DNA of 64,000 nt from Pontibacter ruber (GCF_023630205.1 NZ_JALPRR010000001.1:806001-870000), one strand, 5' to 3'. Shown: positions 25,416-33,629, counted from the stretch's first letter. The notes: generated by a model from the sequence alone, not told the origin. A program made the numbers and translations.

Positions 25416-25505
25416 ATGACACCAGGTATCATGCTCACACTTATGGTGGTAGGTTCAGTGCTGTACTTAGGCTATGAACTGGCTGTAGATCAGAAACTGC
25501 TTTAG
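25416..25505 (+). CDS. 29-residue single-pass membrane peptide (copy 2)
   Basis: The frame encodes MTPGIMLTLMVVGSVLYLGY plus an acidic tail ending QKLL. It is homologous to the peptide at 21539-21625, with conserved Met, Pro, Gly-Ser and Tyr-Leu-x-Tyr-Glu positions and mostly synonymous codon differences at those sites. It lies in an otherwise non-coding part of the element next to the 90-bp repeats, 152 bp from the convergent STAS-like gene. Function unknown. Confidence 0.6.
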   Translation: MTPGIMLTLMVVGSVLYLGYELAVDQKLL

Positions 25506-25657
25506 ATCTACTTTTCCTTTCTCAGTTGCACGCGGGTATAGCTGCCTGTCTTGCGGTCGGGAGGCGGGTCGCTTTTTAACTTTTGGCAGCCCCTACCTTT
25601 ACTTTATAGGCGAGGAAGGAGGCTTATCTGAACCTCAAGGGGTTCAACAAGGGCAGG

Positions 25658-26128
25658 TTATTTAGAAGTATACAGTTCTTGCTTTGCTTTGAGCCAGCTC
25701 AAGGCTTGCTCCCTATCTGTGAAAAGACACACTTGTATATTGGCACCAATCTTTCCTTTCAGCATCTCTTCTCCTGCTAATTCACCAAAAGATCGAGGAT
25801 GCGCTACATGCGCCAGATACCTTATACCAGATTTATGAGCTCGTGGCAGCCACTCTTCCTCAAGCCAAGCTACAGCTTCTGCCCAATGGCCAAAAAAGTT
25901 AGTGTTGTCATTCAATCTGTAGGGGCAATGAGTATCTTCATGCAACTGCAGACCTGCAACTACTGCATGCTTTAAATCATTCTTTGTAGCAGTGCCCTCC
26001 CAAATGGCTTCGACAATATTCAGGTCACTTTTATATTCTATCCTGTAAAAGATCCTTCCAAAGGCATTTCTAACTTCTTTCAGCATGTTATGTCGTGTGC
26101 TAAACCAGTTCAATTTTTCACTTTCCAA
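25658..26128 (-). CDS. STAS/SpoIIAA-like hypothetical protein
   Basis: 156 residues from the first ATG, or 142 from Met15 (26086), which begins nearer the fold. Pattern: GRIFYRIEYKSDLNIVEAIWEG strands, a helix with KNDLKHAVVAGLQL, then a long helix (GHWAEAVAWLEEEWLPRAHKSG), IRYLAHVAHP and the closing CLFTDREQALSWL, as in SpoIIAA-like proteins. It resembles in plan the gene at 20910-21320 just outside the element. Function unknown. Confidence 0.65.
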   Translation of the reverse strand: MESEKLNWFSTRHNMLKEVRNAFGRIFYRIEYKSDLNIVEAIWEGTATKNDLKHAVVAGLQLHEDTHCPYRLNDNTNFFGHWAEAVAWLEEEWLPRAHKSGIRYLAHVAHPRSFGELAGEEMLKGKIGANIQVCLFTDREQALSWLKAKQELYTSK

Positions 26129-26335
26129 AGGTAGATATTTGACACATATATCAAAAAGCTTGATTCCCTCAAGCTGGGTTAATAAAGACTAAAGCAAATA
26201 ACTATCTGTACCAGGCTGGATCCTTTAGATACTGCTTCTTTCATAGTTTGCTTTTGCTCTTCTTTCTAGGTAAACGAGAATGCAATGCTTAAACAGGTTT
26301 AGCAGACCCAACCTGTAGAACAATTTACCATCACC

Positions 26336-27262
26336 CTACCTGTAATGTTGCTTTGCCCTGGCTACTTTCTTGTTCAGTTCTTGTATCAGTTCAGGCTCTT
26401 CATCTGATTTACCAGAGGCATAATCTATAATTTGCTCCCTGATCCTGTAGTATTCCCTACTAGTAGTAAACCCTTCACCTTCCTTCATTTCCTCTGTCAG
26501 GTTCAGTAAAAGCTCTTGCCCTAACAGTTTTACAGCCACAGAATCGATTTGACTCCAGAATCCTTTTGCTGTTCTCATTTTACTTTTATCCATCTTTGGT
26601 AAACCTGTCTTTTTAATCGATTCATACTCCTTGTGCCAACGGTCAATAAGCCCCATATAGAAGCTCTCTTTTGTTAATACATCTGGTGTTATGAAAGCTT
26701 GATTAAACTCCTTTTGGAGCCGCTGCATGTAGCACACTTCAAACCTCAACAGGTTCTTTCCTGCATATACCTCAGGTATGGCCACGCCCTTACTCTTGCT
26801 TTCAGCTATCTTATCATAGGCTTTCTTGGTCCTGAGCTTATTCTGGTAGTTAACTGCTGTAGGTTGCGTCAGGCGCTTGTAATAGCGACTTTCCCCTAAG
26901 TAAGGGTAATACAGCTCTGGCTTGTGATCTGTCAGCAGGTTAAGCCCTACATCTACTCTTTTTACTTTTGCCCGCTGTATTGGCAGGTGCAGGGTGTCTG
27001 CCATCATCTCAAAGGCCCGCCTGCAATCGGACCGGTTCAGGGTGTGTATGTTGGTGCCTGTGTAGAACTTTGGCAGACTGCCTGTAATGGTTACTCCATG
27101 CTCTGAAACACCTACTCTTAAATTGCCTGCATAGCCTGTAATGTAGACTTCTTCTGTGGTCCGCCTGTAGTTCTCTGAAACGTTGGTGAGGTTTTGCAGG
27201 CAGGCCTCTATACTGAAACCTGCCTGCACCTGGCTTAGGAATAGCTTTGTAGTATCCAGCAT
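26336..27262 (-). CDS. gpII/X-like phage/plasmid replication protein
   Basis: About 308 residues starting MLDTTKLFLSQ at 27262; starts at 27313 and 27376 would overlap the upstream gene. It has the features of filamentous-phage and plasmid rolling-circle initiators: MxDTxKL opening, GSLPKFYTGTNIHTL (like the SPAKFxQGHN block of the CRI domain), KRVDVGLNLL (two-residue metal/DNA region) and a later Tyr-rich helix GESRYYKRLTQ with candidate nicking tyrosines. It probably nicks an origin and starts rolling-circle replication of the excised element. The 90-bp repeats 1.1 kb away are a candidate origin. Confidence 0.65.
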   Translation of the reverse strand: MLDTTKLFLSQVQAGFSIEACLQNLTNVSENYRRTTEEVYITGYAGNLRVGVSEHGVTITGSLPKFYTGTNIHTLNRSDCRRAFEMMADTLHLPIQRAKVKRVDVGLNLLTDHKPELYYPYLGESRYYKRLTQPTAVNYQNKLRTKKAYDKIAESKSKGVAIPEVYAGKNLLRFEVCYMQRLQKEFNQAFITPDVLTKESFYMGLIDRWHKEYESIKKTGLPKMDKSKMRTAKGFWSQIDSVAVKLLGQELLLNLTEEMKEGEGFTTSREYYRIREQIIDYASGKSDEEPELIQELNKKVARAKQHYR

Positions 27263-27296
27263 TGCTTTGACAAAAACTGTCTTGAAATACCACTTA

Positions 27297-27830
27297 CTAT
27301 ATAGCACTTCCATAGTCAAAGAAAGGCTGAGCCTGTTCCCTGAGCTGTTGCAATTGCCTGTCCAGATCCCCATCAATCAGGCGTTGGTAGTAGGCTGAAA
27401 CAAGGTTCCTGCTGTTGAGCACAACCAGTACCTCTACCTGTGTCAGGTCTGCATTGGTGATGAACAGGTAGCTGTCGTTCCTATAGGGGAACAGCGGGTT
27501 TGCTGTGCCGTTACCTAAGAGCCTGTTGGCATTGGGGTAGCCATAGCCAAACTGAGGAAAGTCTGTATCCTCAAAATAGATACTGGAGAGGTTAAGACTA
27601 CCATTAGACAAAGCCCATTCTGCCAGCCGTTTTCTGTTTGCCTTTACAAACTCCCTGGCAGGTATCCTGAACAGGTACATCTGCCCTTTGGCATTGACAA
27701 AATCTGTCAGGCCGGTGTAGCCTGTGGAGTTAGTATAAGCAGTGCAGTCTAACCTGGCTTTGCTCCTGATCTTGTGCTGCGCCTTTACTGCCTCTGGCAG
27801 TACCTCAAACCTGTAGTAAGCCGCTAGCAT
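27297..27830 (-). CDS. Hypothetical element protein
   Basis: A 177-residue soluble protein (MLAAYYRFEVLPEAV ... FFDYGSAI) with no motif I recognise. Aromatic-rich middle part with FPQFGYGYPNANRLLGNG. It overlaps the upstream HTH gene by 7 bp and ends 34 bp before the replication protein start, so the three probably form one operon. A helper of replication or DNA processing is plausible by position only. Confidence 0.6.
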   Translation of the reverse strand: MLAAYYRFEVLPEAVKAQHKIRSKARLDCTAYTNSTGYTGLTDFVNAKGQMYLFRIPAREFVKANRKRLAEWALSNGSLNLSSIYFEDTDFPQFGYGYPNANRLLGNGTANPLFPYRNDSYLFITNADLTQVEVLVVLNSRNLVSAYYQRLIDGDLDRQLQQLREQAQPFFDYGSAI

Positions 27831-28129
27831 AATGCACCTCCCATCCTTTTAAGGGTGATGTAGGTTGCCGCCTGCTCCTCTATCTCTGCCTCGTTTACAG
27901 GCCGTGTAGGGTTGCGTTGCAGCCACTGGTCTACTTCTGCCTTACTGAAGTAAATGTGCTTGCCTTGGGGCTTGAAATGCGGTATCTGAGCCGCTGAGGT
28001 TAGCTTATACAGGTAGCTCTTGGATAAGCCTGTATAGCTTGCCGCCTCATCAAAGTTTAATACTGTCTTTTGGCTCAGGAGCAGGGTTTCTATATTCCTT
28101 AGCCTTTGCTCTAGTTGTTGAAATTCCAT
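27824..28129 (-). CDS. Excisionase-like helix-turn-helix protein
   Basis: A 101-residue protein with a MerR/Xis-type winged HTH: LNFDEAASYTGLSKSYLYKLT, then IPHFKPQGKHIYFSKAEVDQWL. Such proteins act as excision factors or regulators in Bacteroidota elements. A short N-terminal helix (QQLEQRLRNIETLL) may dimerise. It is the first gene of the three-gene unit with the replication protein. Confidence 0.82.
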   Translation of the reverse strand: MEFQQLEQRLRNIETLLLSQKTVLNFDEAASYTGLSKSYLYKLTSAAQIPHFKPQGKHIYFSKAEVDQWLQRNPTRPVNEAEIEEQAATYITLKRMGGALC

Positions 28130-28265
28130 TTCTATTCTTTTTGAAGTTGTAGAAATGGATTAGCGCTAATCCTATGTTTGTCTTGACACTACAAACATAG
28201 GCAAGCAAGGAAAGGGAAAGTATTTACATTATGCTCAAGTAATGGTAAAGGTAAAGATGTAAAGG

Positions 28266-29249
28266 CTAATAAAATTGTTTTATAATGTTATCTATAATTT
28301 GCTGTTTTGCTGGGGCTAAACCATAACTTTTAAGATTCTGCTTAGCTTGTCTGAAGTTCTCAGTAAAATCCTCACCATCAGGTTTAACAAAACATTTTTT
28401 AAGCCTTTGATAATTTGCCCGCTCTCCCTTTTCAATAAGCGAGCCATCTGAGCCCTCTAATTGTTGGATAAAGTATAACAGCTCACTTGCGTTATCGTCA
28501 TGCCACCTAACAGGATTAATGCTTTTTAATGGCTTTGCAGAAAAAATAGAGATGAACTGTTCTAGTGTGGAATCAGCATGTATTAACTTGTTGGCTAATA
28601 GTAATTGATAAAGTTCTGGTAATTCAGTTTTGGGCTTATTCTGCCATTTGTAGCTAACCTGTTTGTCCATGTTTAGGAATTCTACACCTAGCGGTTTATT
28701 GTCACCTATATTATTAAACCTGCTCACATAATCTAGGCTTGGCTCGTTATTGGGATCAATTAGCTGTTTTAGTTGCCATTTCAACCATAGTAGTAAATTA
28801 GCTCTAATGATGTAGTCAAACTGGGTGAAGCCCTCAGCCTTATTATAACTTTCTAAAATTCCTTTTGCTGCCCCCGGTATAGTTTCCCAATCTGTGTAAA
28901 GATATTTTTCTACCTCGTCTCTTGATAGTTTGCCAAATTCAGGTGAGTTAAGAGTTTCAAATGCTATCTCATCATTTTCTTCATTTATCAGGTCTAATTC
29001 TTCCTGTATCTCATATATGTAATTGTTAAAAGCATCTTCTTGTACAAAGCTACTTTTACATACAGTCAAGTGCCCTTTTTTAAGAAAATTCAATGTGCCT
29101 TTTATTTTTCTTAGATATGCACTTTCCTGATCCTTGCTTATCAACAGCATGTCAGAATCTATTATTAAGCCTTTTTCAAAGTATTGATATGCTTCCTCCG
29201 TTGTTATTGTGCTATTTACCCAATCCTGATAAGTGTATTTGTTTGCCAT
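28266..29249 (-). CDS. Hypothetical element protein, RteC-like C-terminus possible
   Basis: A 327-residue soluble, acidic, AT-rich protein between the integrase and the HTH gene. The C-terminal third (PVRWHDDNASELLYFIQQLEG ...) recalls the small C-terminal domain of RteC-type regulators that reads I-x-W-x-x-x-x-x-E-L, but the likeness is weak. It contains one AAGTATA word. It ends 136 bp before the HTH gene and starts 5 bp after the integrase stop. Confidence 0.55.
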   Translation of the reverse strand: MANKYTYQDWVNSTITTEEAYQYFEKGLIIDSDMLLISKDQESAYLRKIKGTLNFLKKGHLTVCKSSFVQEDAFNNYIYEIQEELDLINEENDEIAFETLNSPEFGKLSRDEVEKYLYTDWETIPGAAKGILESYNKAEGFTQFDYIIRANLLLWLKWQLKQLIDPNNEPSLDYVSRFNNIGDNKPLGVEFLNMDKQVSYKWQNKPKTELPELYQLLLANKLIHADSTLEQFISIFSAKPLKSINPVRWHDDNASELLYFIQQLEGSDGSLIEKGERANYQRLKKCFVKPDGEDFTENFRQAKQNLKSYGLAPAKQQIIDNIIKQFY

Positions 29250-29254
29250 GCTAT

Positions 29255-30343
29255 CTAAAAGTTAAGATCTGGTAAGGCATTTACAGCCTGTGCTTTGCGC
29301 TCATCTGCAATGCTCAAGTACTTTTGTGTATGCTGTATGGAAGTATGCCCCAAAAGCTGTGAAAGGGTTTTAATGTCATAGCCCAACAACAGGATGTTAG
29401 TAGCAAAGGAATGGCGGGCACTATGCCAGGTGATGCGCTTTTCTATACCTGCCCTGGCTACCCAGTTCTTTATTGTTTTGGCTGAGCCGTTAAAGGTAGG
29501 CAGCGGGAACACCAGGCTGTCAGCAGGCCCTCTTTCCCCGATCAGCTTTAAGGCATTGGCATTTAGCCTGAGGCGGTTTACCTCCTTTGTCTTGGCCTGC
29601 TTCACCACCAGCTCAGCATTGCTGATATCCTGCCATTTCAGGGCTTTGATATCTCCAAACCTCAGGCCCGTGTTGCAGGCGAACAGAAAGGCCCGCTTTA
29701 CGACCTCGCTGCCACAGGGAGTACCTGCCAGCTTGCTCACCTCATCCAGGCTCAAGATACCTTTGTTAATGCCACCGCCCTTGAATTTGACATTCTCAGG
29801 CAGCGGGTACTGAGGAAACAGGTTTTCCTTCATGCCATACTTTACCACTTTCTTAAAGCGCCTGAAGTAGGTTTGTGGCCCCTCTCCTGTCTGCTTTGTC
29901 TCCAGGTAGTTCTTAAAGGCAAGTACAAGGTTTGGCGTTAGTTCTTTACACGGCAACCGGTCTCTGTTGTGTGCTTCTTTAAGAAAGTCCTTGAACTTTG
30001 TCAGGCAGGCAGACAACACCCTGTGATCTGCCTTTGTGTAGGCTTTGATATAGGCCTCATAGAACTTAATGAAATCAGTAGAGCCCTGATGTTTGGATTG
30101 CAGGTTAAAAGCCCCTGTCAGCACCTCCTCAGTGCGCTTGGCCTTGATCCTGAGGGCAAGCTCCAGGGCCGCCTGATTAGATTGCTTTTCTAAGGTGGTC
30201 TTAGGTTTGTCTGTCAGGTATATCTTCAGGAACTCATATTGCCTTTCCCCTGCACTATAATAATCCAGGTACAGGCTCAGGTTCCCGTTGCTCAGTTTCT
30301 TCTCCCTGAGCCTGACAGGTTCTTTAGGGGCTTTCTTTTTCAC
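29255..30343 (-). CDS. Tyrosine recombinase / integrase
   Basis: A 362-residue phage-type integrase. The N-terminal arm-binding part is followed by a SAM-like core-binding domain (about 95-190) and the catalytic domain: first Arg in NTGLRFGDIKALKW, H307-S-A-R310, H333 in LLGHTS and the nucleophile Tyr342 in QKYLSI. It lies 210 bp from tRNA-Leu, with its start facing the tRNA, and has arm-type repeats at both element ends. It is expected to integrate and excise the element at the tRNA 3' end. Confidence 0.93.
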   Translation of the reverse strand: MKKKAPKEPVRLREKKLSNGNLSLYLDYYSAGERQYEFLKIYLTDKPKTTLEKQSNQAALELALRIKAKRTEEVLTGAFNLQSKHQGSTDFIKFYEAYIKAYTKADHRVLSACLTKFKDFLKEAHNRDRLPCKELTPNLVLAFKNYLETKQTGEGPQTYFRRFKKVVKYGMKENLFPQYPLPENVKFKGGGINKGILSLDEVSKLAGTPCGSEVVKRAFLFACNTGLRFGDIKALKWQDISNAELVVKQAKTKEVNRLRLNANALKLIGERGPADSLVFPLPTFNGSAKTIKNWVARAGIEKRITWHSARHSFATNILLLGYDIKTLSQLLGHTSIQHTQKYLSIADERKAQAVNALPDLNF

Positions 30344-30398
30344 TTGTTTAGCTGTTGTATTCTATTGCTATACAATATAACAAAAAGAAATTACAGGG

Positions 30399-30430
30399 AG
30401 TAACAAACGAGTAACAAACTGGTAACAAAA
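30399..30430 (+). repeat. Right arm-type integrase binding repeats
   Basis: AGTAACAAAC at 30399-30408 and 30410-30419 and GGTAACAAAA at 30421-30430, strictly 11 bp apart, just upstream of the integrase gene. They match the left-end repeats at 21821-21855. Confidence 0.65.
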
Positions 30431-30482
30431 GTCAGCAAAACAAGGGAAAATAAGCGGTATATTAAGGAAAGGCTATAAAAGC

Positions 30483-30517
30483 AAAAACCCACTCAGAAGC
30501 GTTCTAAGCGGGTTTTT
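30483..30517. terminator. Element-borne terminator now downstream of tRNA-Leu
   Basis: AAAAACCC (30483-30490) pairs with GGGTTTTT (30510-30517), with inner AGAA/TTCT pairing. It lies on the element side of the right attachment core, so tRNA-Leu now uses it in place of the terminator at 21704-21742. A palindrome TCCCTATATAGGGA (30533-30546) lies between it and the att core. Confidence 0.65.
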
Positions 30518-30551
30518 CCATCTAATTCGTTTTCCCTATATAGGGAGATAT

Positions 30552-30568
30552 GTACCAGGAGCGGGAAT
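30552..30568. repeat. Right attachment site in the tRNA-Leu 3' end
   Basis: The 17 bp GTACCAGGAGCGGGAAT repeat the left site at 21746-21762 and include the acceptor and T-arm end of tRNA-Leu, so integration restores a complete tRNA. Confidence 0.88.
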
Positions 30569-30636
30569 CGAACCCGCACGGCCTTGCGGCCACAAGATTT
30601 TAAGTCTTGCGTGTCTACCAATTCCACCATCCCGGC
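30553..30636 (-). tRNA. tRNA-Leu (anticodon UAA)
   Basis: Complement reads GCCGGGATGGTGG ... TCCTGGTA with a 7-bp acceptor stem (two G-U pairs), D loop, anticodon stem CAAGA/TCTTG with loop CTTAAAA (anticodon TAA), a long variable arm (GGCCGCAAGGCC) as in class II tRNAs, and T arm GCGGGTTCGATTCCCGC. CCA is not encoded. Target of the integrative element. Confidence 0.95.
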
Positions 30637-30677
30637 TTCCGTCCGGATCGACTTCCGGAGGGGTGACTTTAAAAAAC

Positions 30678-30704
30678 AAAGACGTTGCTTAGCACAACGT
30701 CTTT
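30678..30704 (-). terminator. Terminator between tRNA-Gly and tRNA-Leu
   Basis: AAAGACGTTG (30678-30687) pairs with CAACGTCTTT (30695-30704), and on the minus strand the stem is followed by GTTTTTT. It suggests that tRNA-Leu has its own promoter or depends on readthrough from tRNA-Gly. Confidence 0.7.
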
Positions 30705-30717
30705 ATCTTCTTTTTTG

Positions 30718-30790
30718 AGCGGGAGACGAGGTTCGAACTCGCGACCTCGACCTTGGCAAGGTCGCGCTCTACCAACTGAGCTACTCCCGC
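30718..30790 (-). tRNA. tRNA-Gly (anticodon GCC)
   Basis: Complement reads GCGGGAGTAGCTCAGTTGG ... CTCCCGCT, with perfect acceptor stem GCGGGAG/CTCCCGC, anticodon stem CGACC/GGTCG around TTGCCAA (anticodon GCC), and T arm with GTTCGAAC. CCA is not encoded. Confidence 0.95.
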
Positions 30791-30842
30791 TTTTAGTCTT
30801 TACTATTTCGCTTTTCGTTTCCGTCCCAGCGATTTAGTGATA

Positions 30843-30872
30843 CAAAGATATAGACAAAAATCTACTTGTCAA
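30843..30872 (-). promoter_or_regulatory. Promoter of tRNA-Gly
   Basis: On the minus strand, TTGACA (30872-30867) and TATCTTTG (30850-30843) with 19 bp between TTG and TA match the Bacteroidota promoter consensus very well. The tRNA starts about 50 bp downstream. Confidence 0.75.
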
Positions 30873-30995
30873 TAGCCTGTGCTAAAAAAATCTTCTCATT
30901 TGTCGTTTTTAGCTGATTTTCAGGCGGAAAATTTTAAAAGTTTTTTCATCTTCCTTTACCTTAAGAGACGCAGACAGCCATAGTAAGGCGAAGAA

Positions 30996-33629
30996 TTACC
31001 TCAAAGCCGCCTTTTTCTTGTCTTCCAGCAGTATTTTCAGCTCGTTCAGCTTCAGCAAAGCCTCTACCGGGGTAATGGTATTGATATCCAGCTTCTCGAA
31101 AACTTCTTTTACACGCTGCAGCTGCGGGTCGTGCAGCTCGAACATGCTGAGCTGGTAGTTGTTCTTCGGCGCAGACTTCATTTTCTGTTGCGGGGCCTGT
31201 TCCGATACTTTCTCCTGCTCCAGGTGGTGCATGATCTCGTTGGCCCGCAGCACCACACTGTTCGGCATACCGGCCATCTGCGCCACATGGATACCAAAGC
31301 TGTGCTCGCTGCCGCCTTCCACCAAACGGCGCATGAACAGGATCTTCCCTCCCGCTTCTTTTACTGATACGTTGTAATTCTTCACCCGCGGCAGGTCTTC
31401 AGCCAACTGGTTCAACTCGTGGTAGTGCGTAGCGAAAAGGGTTTTACCTTTATACTTGGGATGGTTGTGCAAATGCTCTACAATAGCCCAGGCAATGGAA
31501 ATACCATCGTAGGTGCTTGTACCGCGGCCAATCTCGTCCATCAGTACCAGGCTGCGGTCCGAAAGGTTGTTGAGAATACTTGCCGTTTCGGTCATCTCTA
31601 CCATAAAAGTCGACTCGCCCTTAGACAAGTTATCCGAGGCTCCCACACGGGTAAATATCTTATCGATGATGCCGATACTAGCCGCGCTGGCCGGTACAAA
31701 GCAGCCAATCTGCGCCATCAGCACGATCAGGGCTGTTTGGCGCAGCAAGGCACTTTTACCTGCCATGTTCGGCCCCGTAATGATGATGATCTGCTGCTCT
31801 TCGTTGTCGAGGAAGATATCATTCGGCACGTAGCTTTCGCCGAGCGGCAGCTGCTTTTCAATAACCGGGTGACGGCCCTGGCGGATGTCCAGCACAAACG
31901 AGTCATTCACCTCCGGCTTCACGTAGTTATTGGCCAAAGCGATGTTGGCAAAGGAGCTCAGGCAGTCGATCACGCCGATGACCTTGGCATTTTGCTGCAC
32001 CTGCGCCACAAAATCCAGCGCATACAGCACCAGTTCGTTAAACAGGCTGAATTCTATACTATAAATGCGCTCTTCGGCATTCAGTATTTTTTCTTCGTAG
32101 GTCTTGAGCTCTTCGGTAATGTAGCGCTCGGCATTTACCAGCGTCTGCTTACGGATCCAGGAGGCCGGCACTTTGTCTTTGTGCGCATGCGTTACCTCCA
32201 GGTAATAGCCAAACACCTTGTTGTAGGCGATCTTAAGCGAGCTGATGCCGGTGTTCTTGATCTCGCGCTGCTGCAACTGCGCCAGGTAATCTTTGCCCGA
32301 AAAGGCGATCTTGCGCAGTTCATCAAGCTCTTCGTGCACCCCTTCGTTGATCATGTTGCCCTGGTTGGTGAGCATGGGCGCGTCCGGGCGTAGCACGTTT
32401 TTTATCTCTTCGCGAAGGCCATCGCAGGGCGCCAGCTGGGCAGCCAGCTTCTGCAGGGCCGGTATATCACTTAGCGCCAGCAACTGCTGGATAGGAAGTA
32501 TAGCATCCAGCGCCTTGGCCAGCTGCATCAGTTCACGCGGATTCACACGGCGCACGGCCACCTTAGAGATCAGGCGCTCCAGGTCGTTGATATGCTTCAG
32601 GTGCTGGTTTAGCTCCGCTAGCAGCTCCCGGTGTTGCGTGAGCGCGTCTACCGTATCAAGGCGACGGCGGATCTGGGCTACATCTTTCAGCGGCAGCACT
32701 ACCCATTTTTTGAGCAGGCGGGCACCCATTGGCGTTACCGTATGGTCCAGCACCTGTATCAGCGGCACGCCCTCCTGATGTTGCGGGAAGAGCAGCTCCA
32801 GGTTGCGCACGGTAAAGCGGTCGAGCCATACATACTTATCTTCCTCCAGTCGGGAGATGGTGGCAATGTGGCTGATCTCGTTATGCTGCGTTTCGGCCAG
32901 GTAATGAAGTATAGCGCCTGCCGAAATGATAGACTCGGCCATGCCTTCGATGCCAAAGCCTTTCAGGGTAGTGGTACCGAAGTGGCGCGTCAGCAGTTCG
33001 TAGGCAAAATCATGGCTGAACACCCACTCTTCCAGCGCAAAGTAGCGGAAGTCGGGGCCGTAGTTTTCGATAAAGGTTTCTTTCTCCCGCTTACAGAAAA
33101 GTACCTCCGCCGGCGCCAGGCTTTGCAGCAGTTTACCGATGTAGCTCTTGTCGCCTTGTGCCGTGATGAACTCGCCGGTAGATACATCCAGGAAAGAAGC
33201 GCCTGCCTCCTGCTTGCCAAAATGCACGGCCGCCAGGTAGTTGTTGCTGCGGCGCTCCAGCACCTGGTCGTTGAAGGACACACCCGGTGTTACCAGCTCG
33301 GTAACACCGCGTTTCACAATGCCTTTAACCGATTTCGGATCTTCGAGCTGGTCGCAGATGGCCACACGCTCGCCGGCCCGTACCAGTTTAGGCAGGTACG
33401 TATCGAGTGAATGGTGCGGGAAACCTGCCAAGGCCGTTTCGGAGGGAGATCCTGCCCCGCGCTTTGTGAGCACGATGTCGAGTATCTTACTAGCCTTGAT
33501 GGCGTCTTCGCCAAAGGTCTCGTAAAAATCCCCTACCCTGAACAACAGCAACGCCCCCGGGTGCTTTGCCTTAATGGCATTGTACTGCTTCATCAGCGGC
33601 GTTACCGAGTCTTTATCTCCTCCTTTCAT
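30996..33629 (-). CDS. mutS: DNA mismatch repair protein MutS
   Basis: An 877-residue MutS that binds mismatches and recruits MutL. The mismatch-binding Phe and Glu are in VGDFYETFGEDA near the N-terminus. The C-terminal ATPase has Walker A GPNMAGKS near residue 620, the GASDNLSKGESTFMVEM signature, Walker B LVLMDEIGRGTSTYDG and the TLFATHYHEL switch. Length and domain order are normal (MutS1). It is transcribed toward the tRNA pair; no mutL lies nearby. Confidence 0.97.
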   Translation of the reverse strand: MKGGDKDSVTPLMKQYNAIKAKHPGALLLFRVGDFYETFGEDAIKASKILDIVLTKRGAGSPSETALAGFPHHSLDTYLPKLVRAGERVAICDQLEDPKSVKGIVKRGVTELVTPGVSFNDQVLERRSNNYLAAVHFGKQEAGASFLDVSTGEFITAQGDKSYIGKLLQSLAPAEVLFCKREKETFIENYGPDFRYFALEEWVFSHDFAYELLTRHFGTTTLKGFGIEGMAESIISAGAILHYLAETQHNEISHIATISRLEEDKYVWLDRFTVRNLELLFPQHQEGVPLIQVLDHTVTPMGARLLKKWVVLPLKDVAQIRRRLDTVDALTQHRELLAELNQHLKHINDLERLISKVAVRRVNPRELMQLAKALDAILPIQQLLALSDIPALQKLAAQLAPCDGLREEIKNVLRPDAPMLTNQGNMINEGVHEELDELRKIAFSGKDYLAQLQQREIKNTGISSLKIAYNKVFGYYLEVTHAHKDKVPASWIRKQTLVNAERYITEELKTYEEKILNAEERIYSIEFSLFNELVLYALDFVAQVQQNAKVIGVIDCLSSFANIALANNYVKPEVNDSFVLDIRQGRHPVIEKQLPLGESYVPNDIFLDNEEQQIIIITGPNMAGKSALLRQTALIVLMAQIGCFVPASAASIGIIDKIFTRVGASDNLSKGESTFMVEMTETASILNNLSDRSLVLMDEIGRGTSTYDGISIAWAIVEHLHNHPKYKGKTLFATHYHELNQLAEDLPRVKNYNVSVKEAGGKILFMRRLVEGGSEHSFGIHVAQMAGMPNSVVLRANEIMHHLEQEKVSEQAPQQKMKSAPKNNYQLSMFELHDPQLQRVKEVFEKLDINTITPVEALLKLNELKILLEDKKKAALR

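Larger units (their letters stand above)
21746..30568. mobile_element. 8.8-kb integrative element in tRNA-Leu(UAA)
   Basis: Bounded by 17-bp direct repeats, one being the 3' end of tRNA-Leu. Inside, all on the minus strand next to the tRNA: tyrosine integrase, a 327-residue protein, an excisionase-like HTH protein, a 177-residue protein and a gpII/X-like replication protein. The left part carries cargo (methyltransferase, broken acyltransferase, STAS-like protein, small peptide) and decayed remnants. It is AT-richer than the flanks and poor in the AAGTATA word. No relaxase, coupling protein or type IV secretion gene is present, so it is at most mobilizable, or spreads as a replicating plasmid- or phage-like circle. 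Confidence 0.85.

Noticed and set aside
21746..30568. Integrative conjugative element
   Set aside because: No relaxase, coupling protein or type IV secretion genes are present; only integrase, excision-like and replication functions can be supported.
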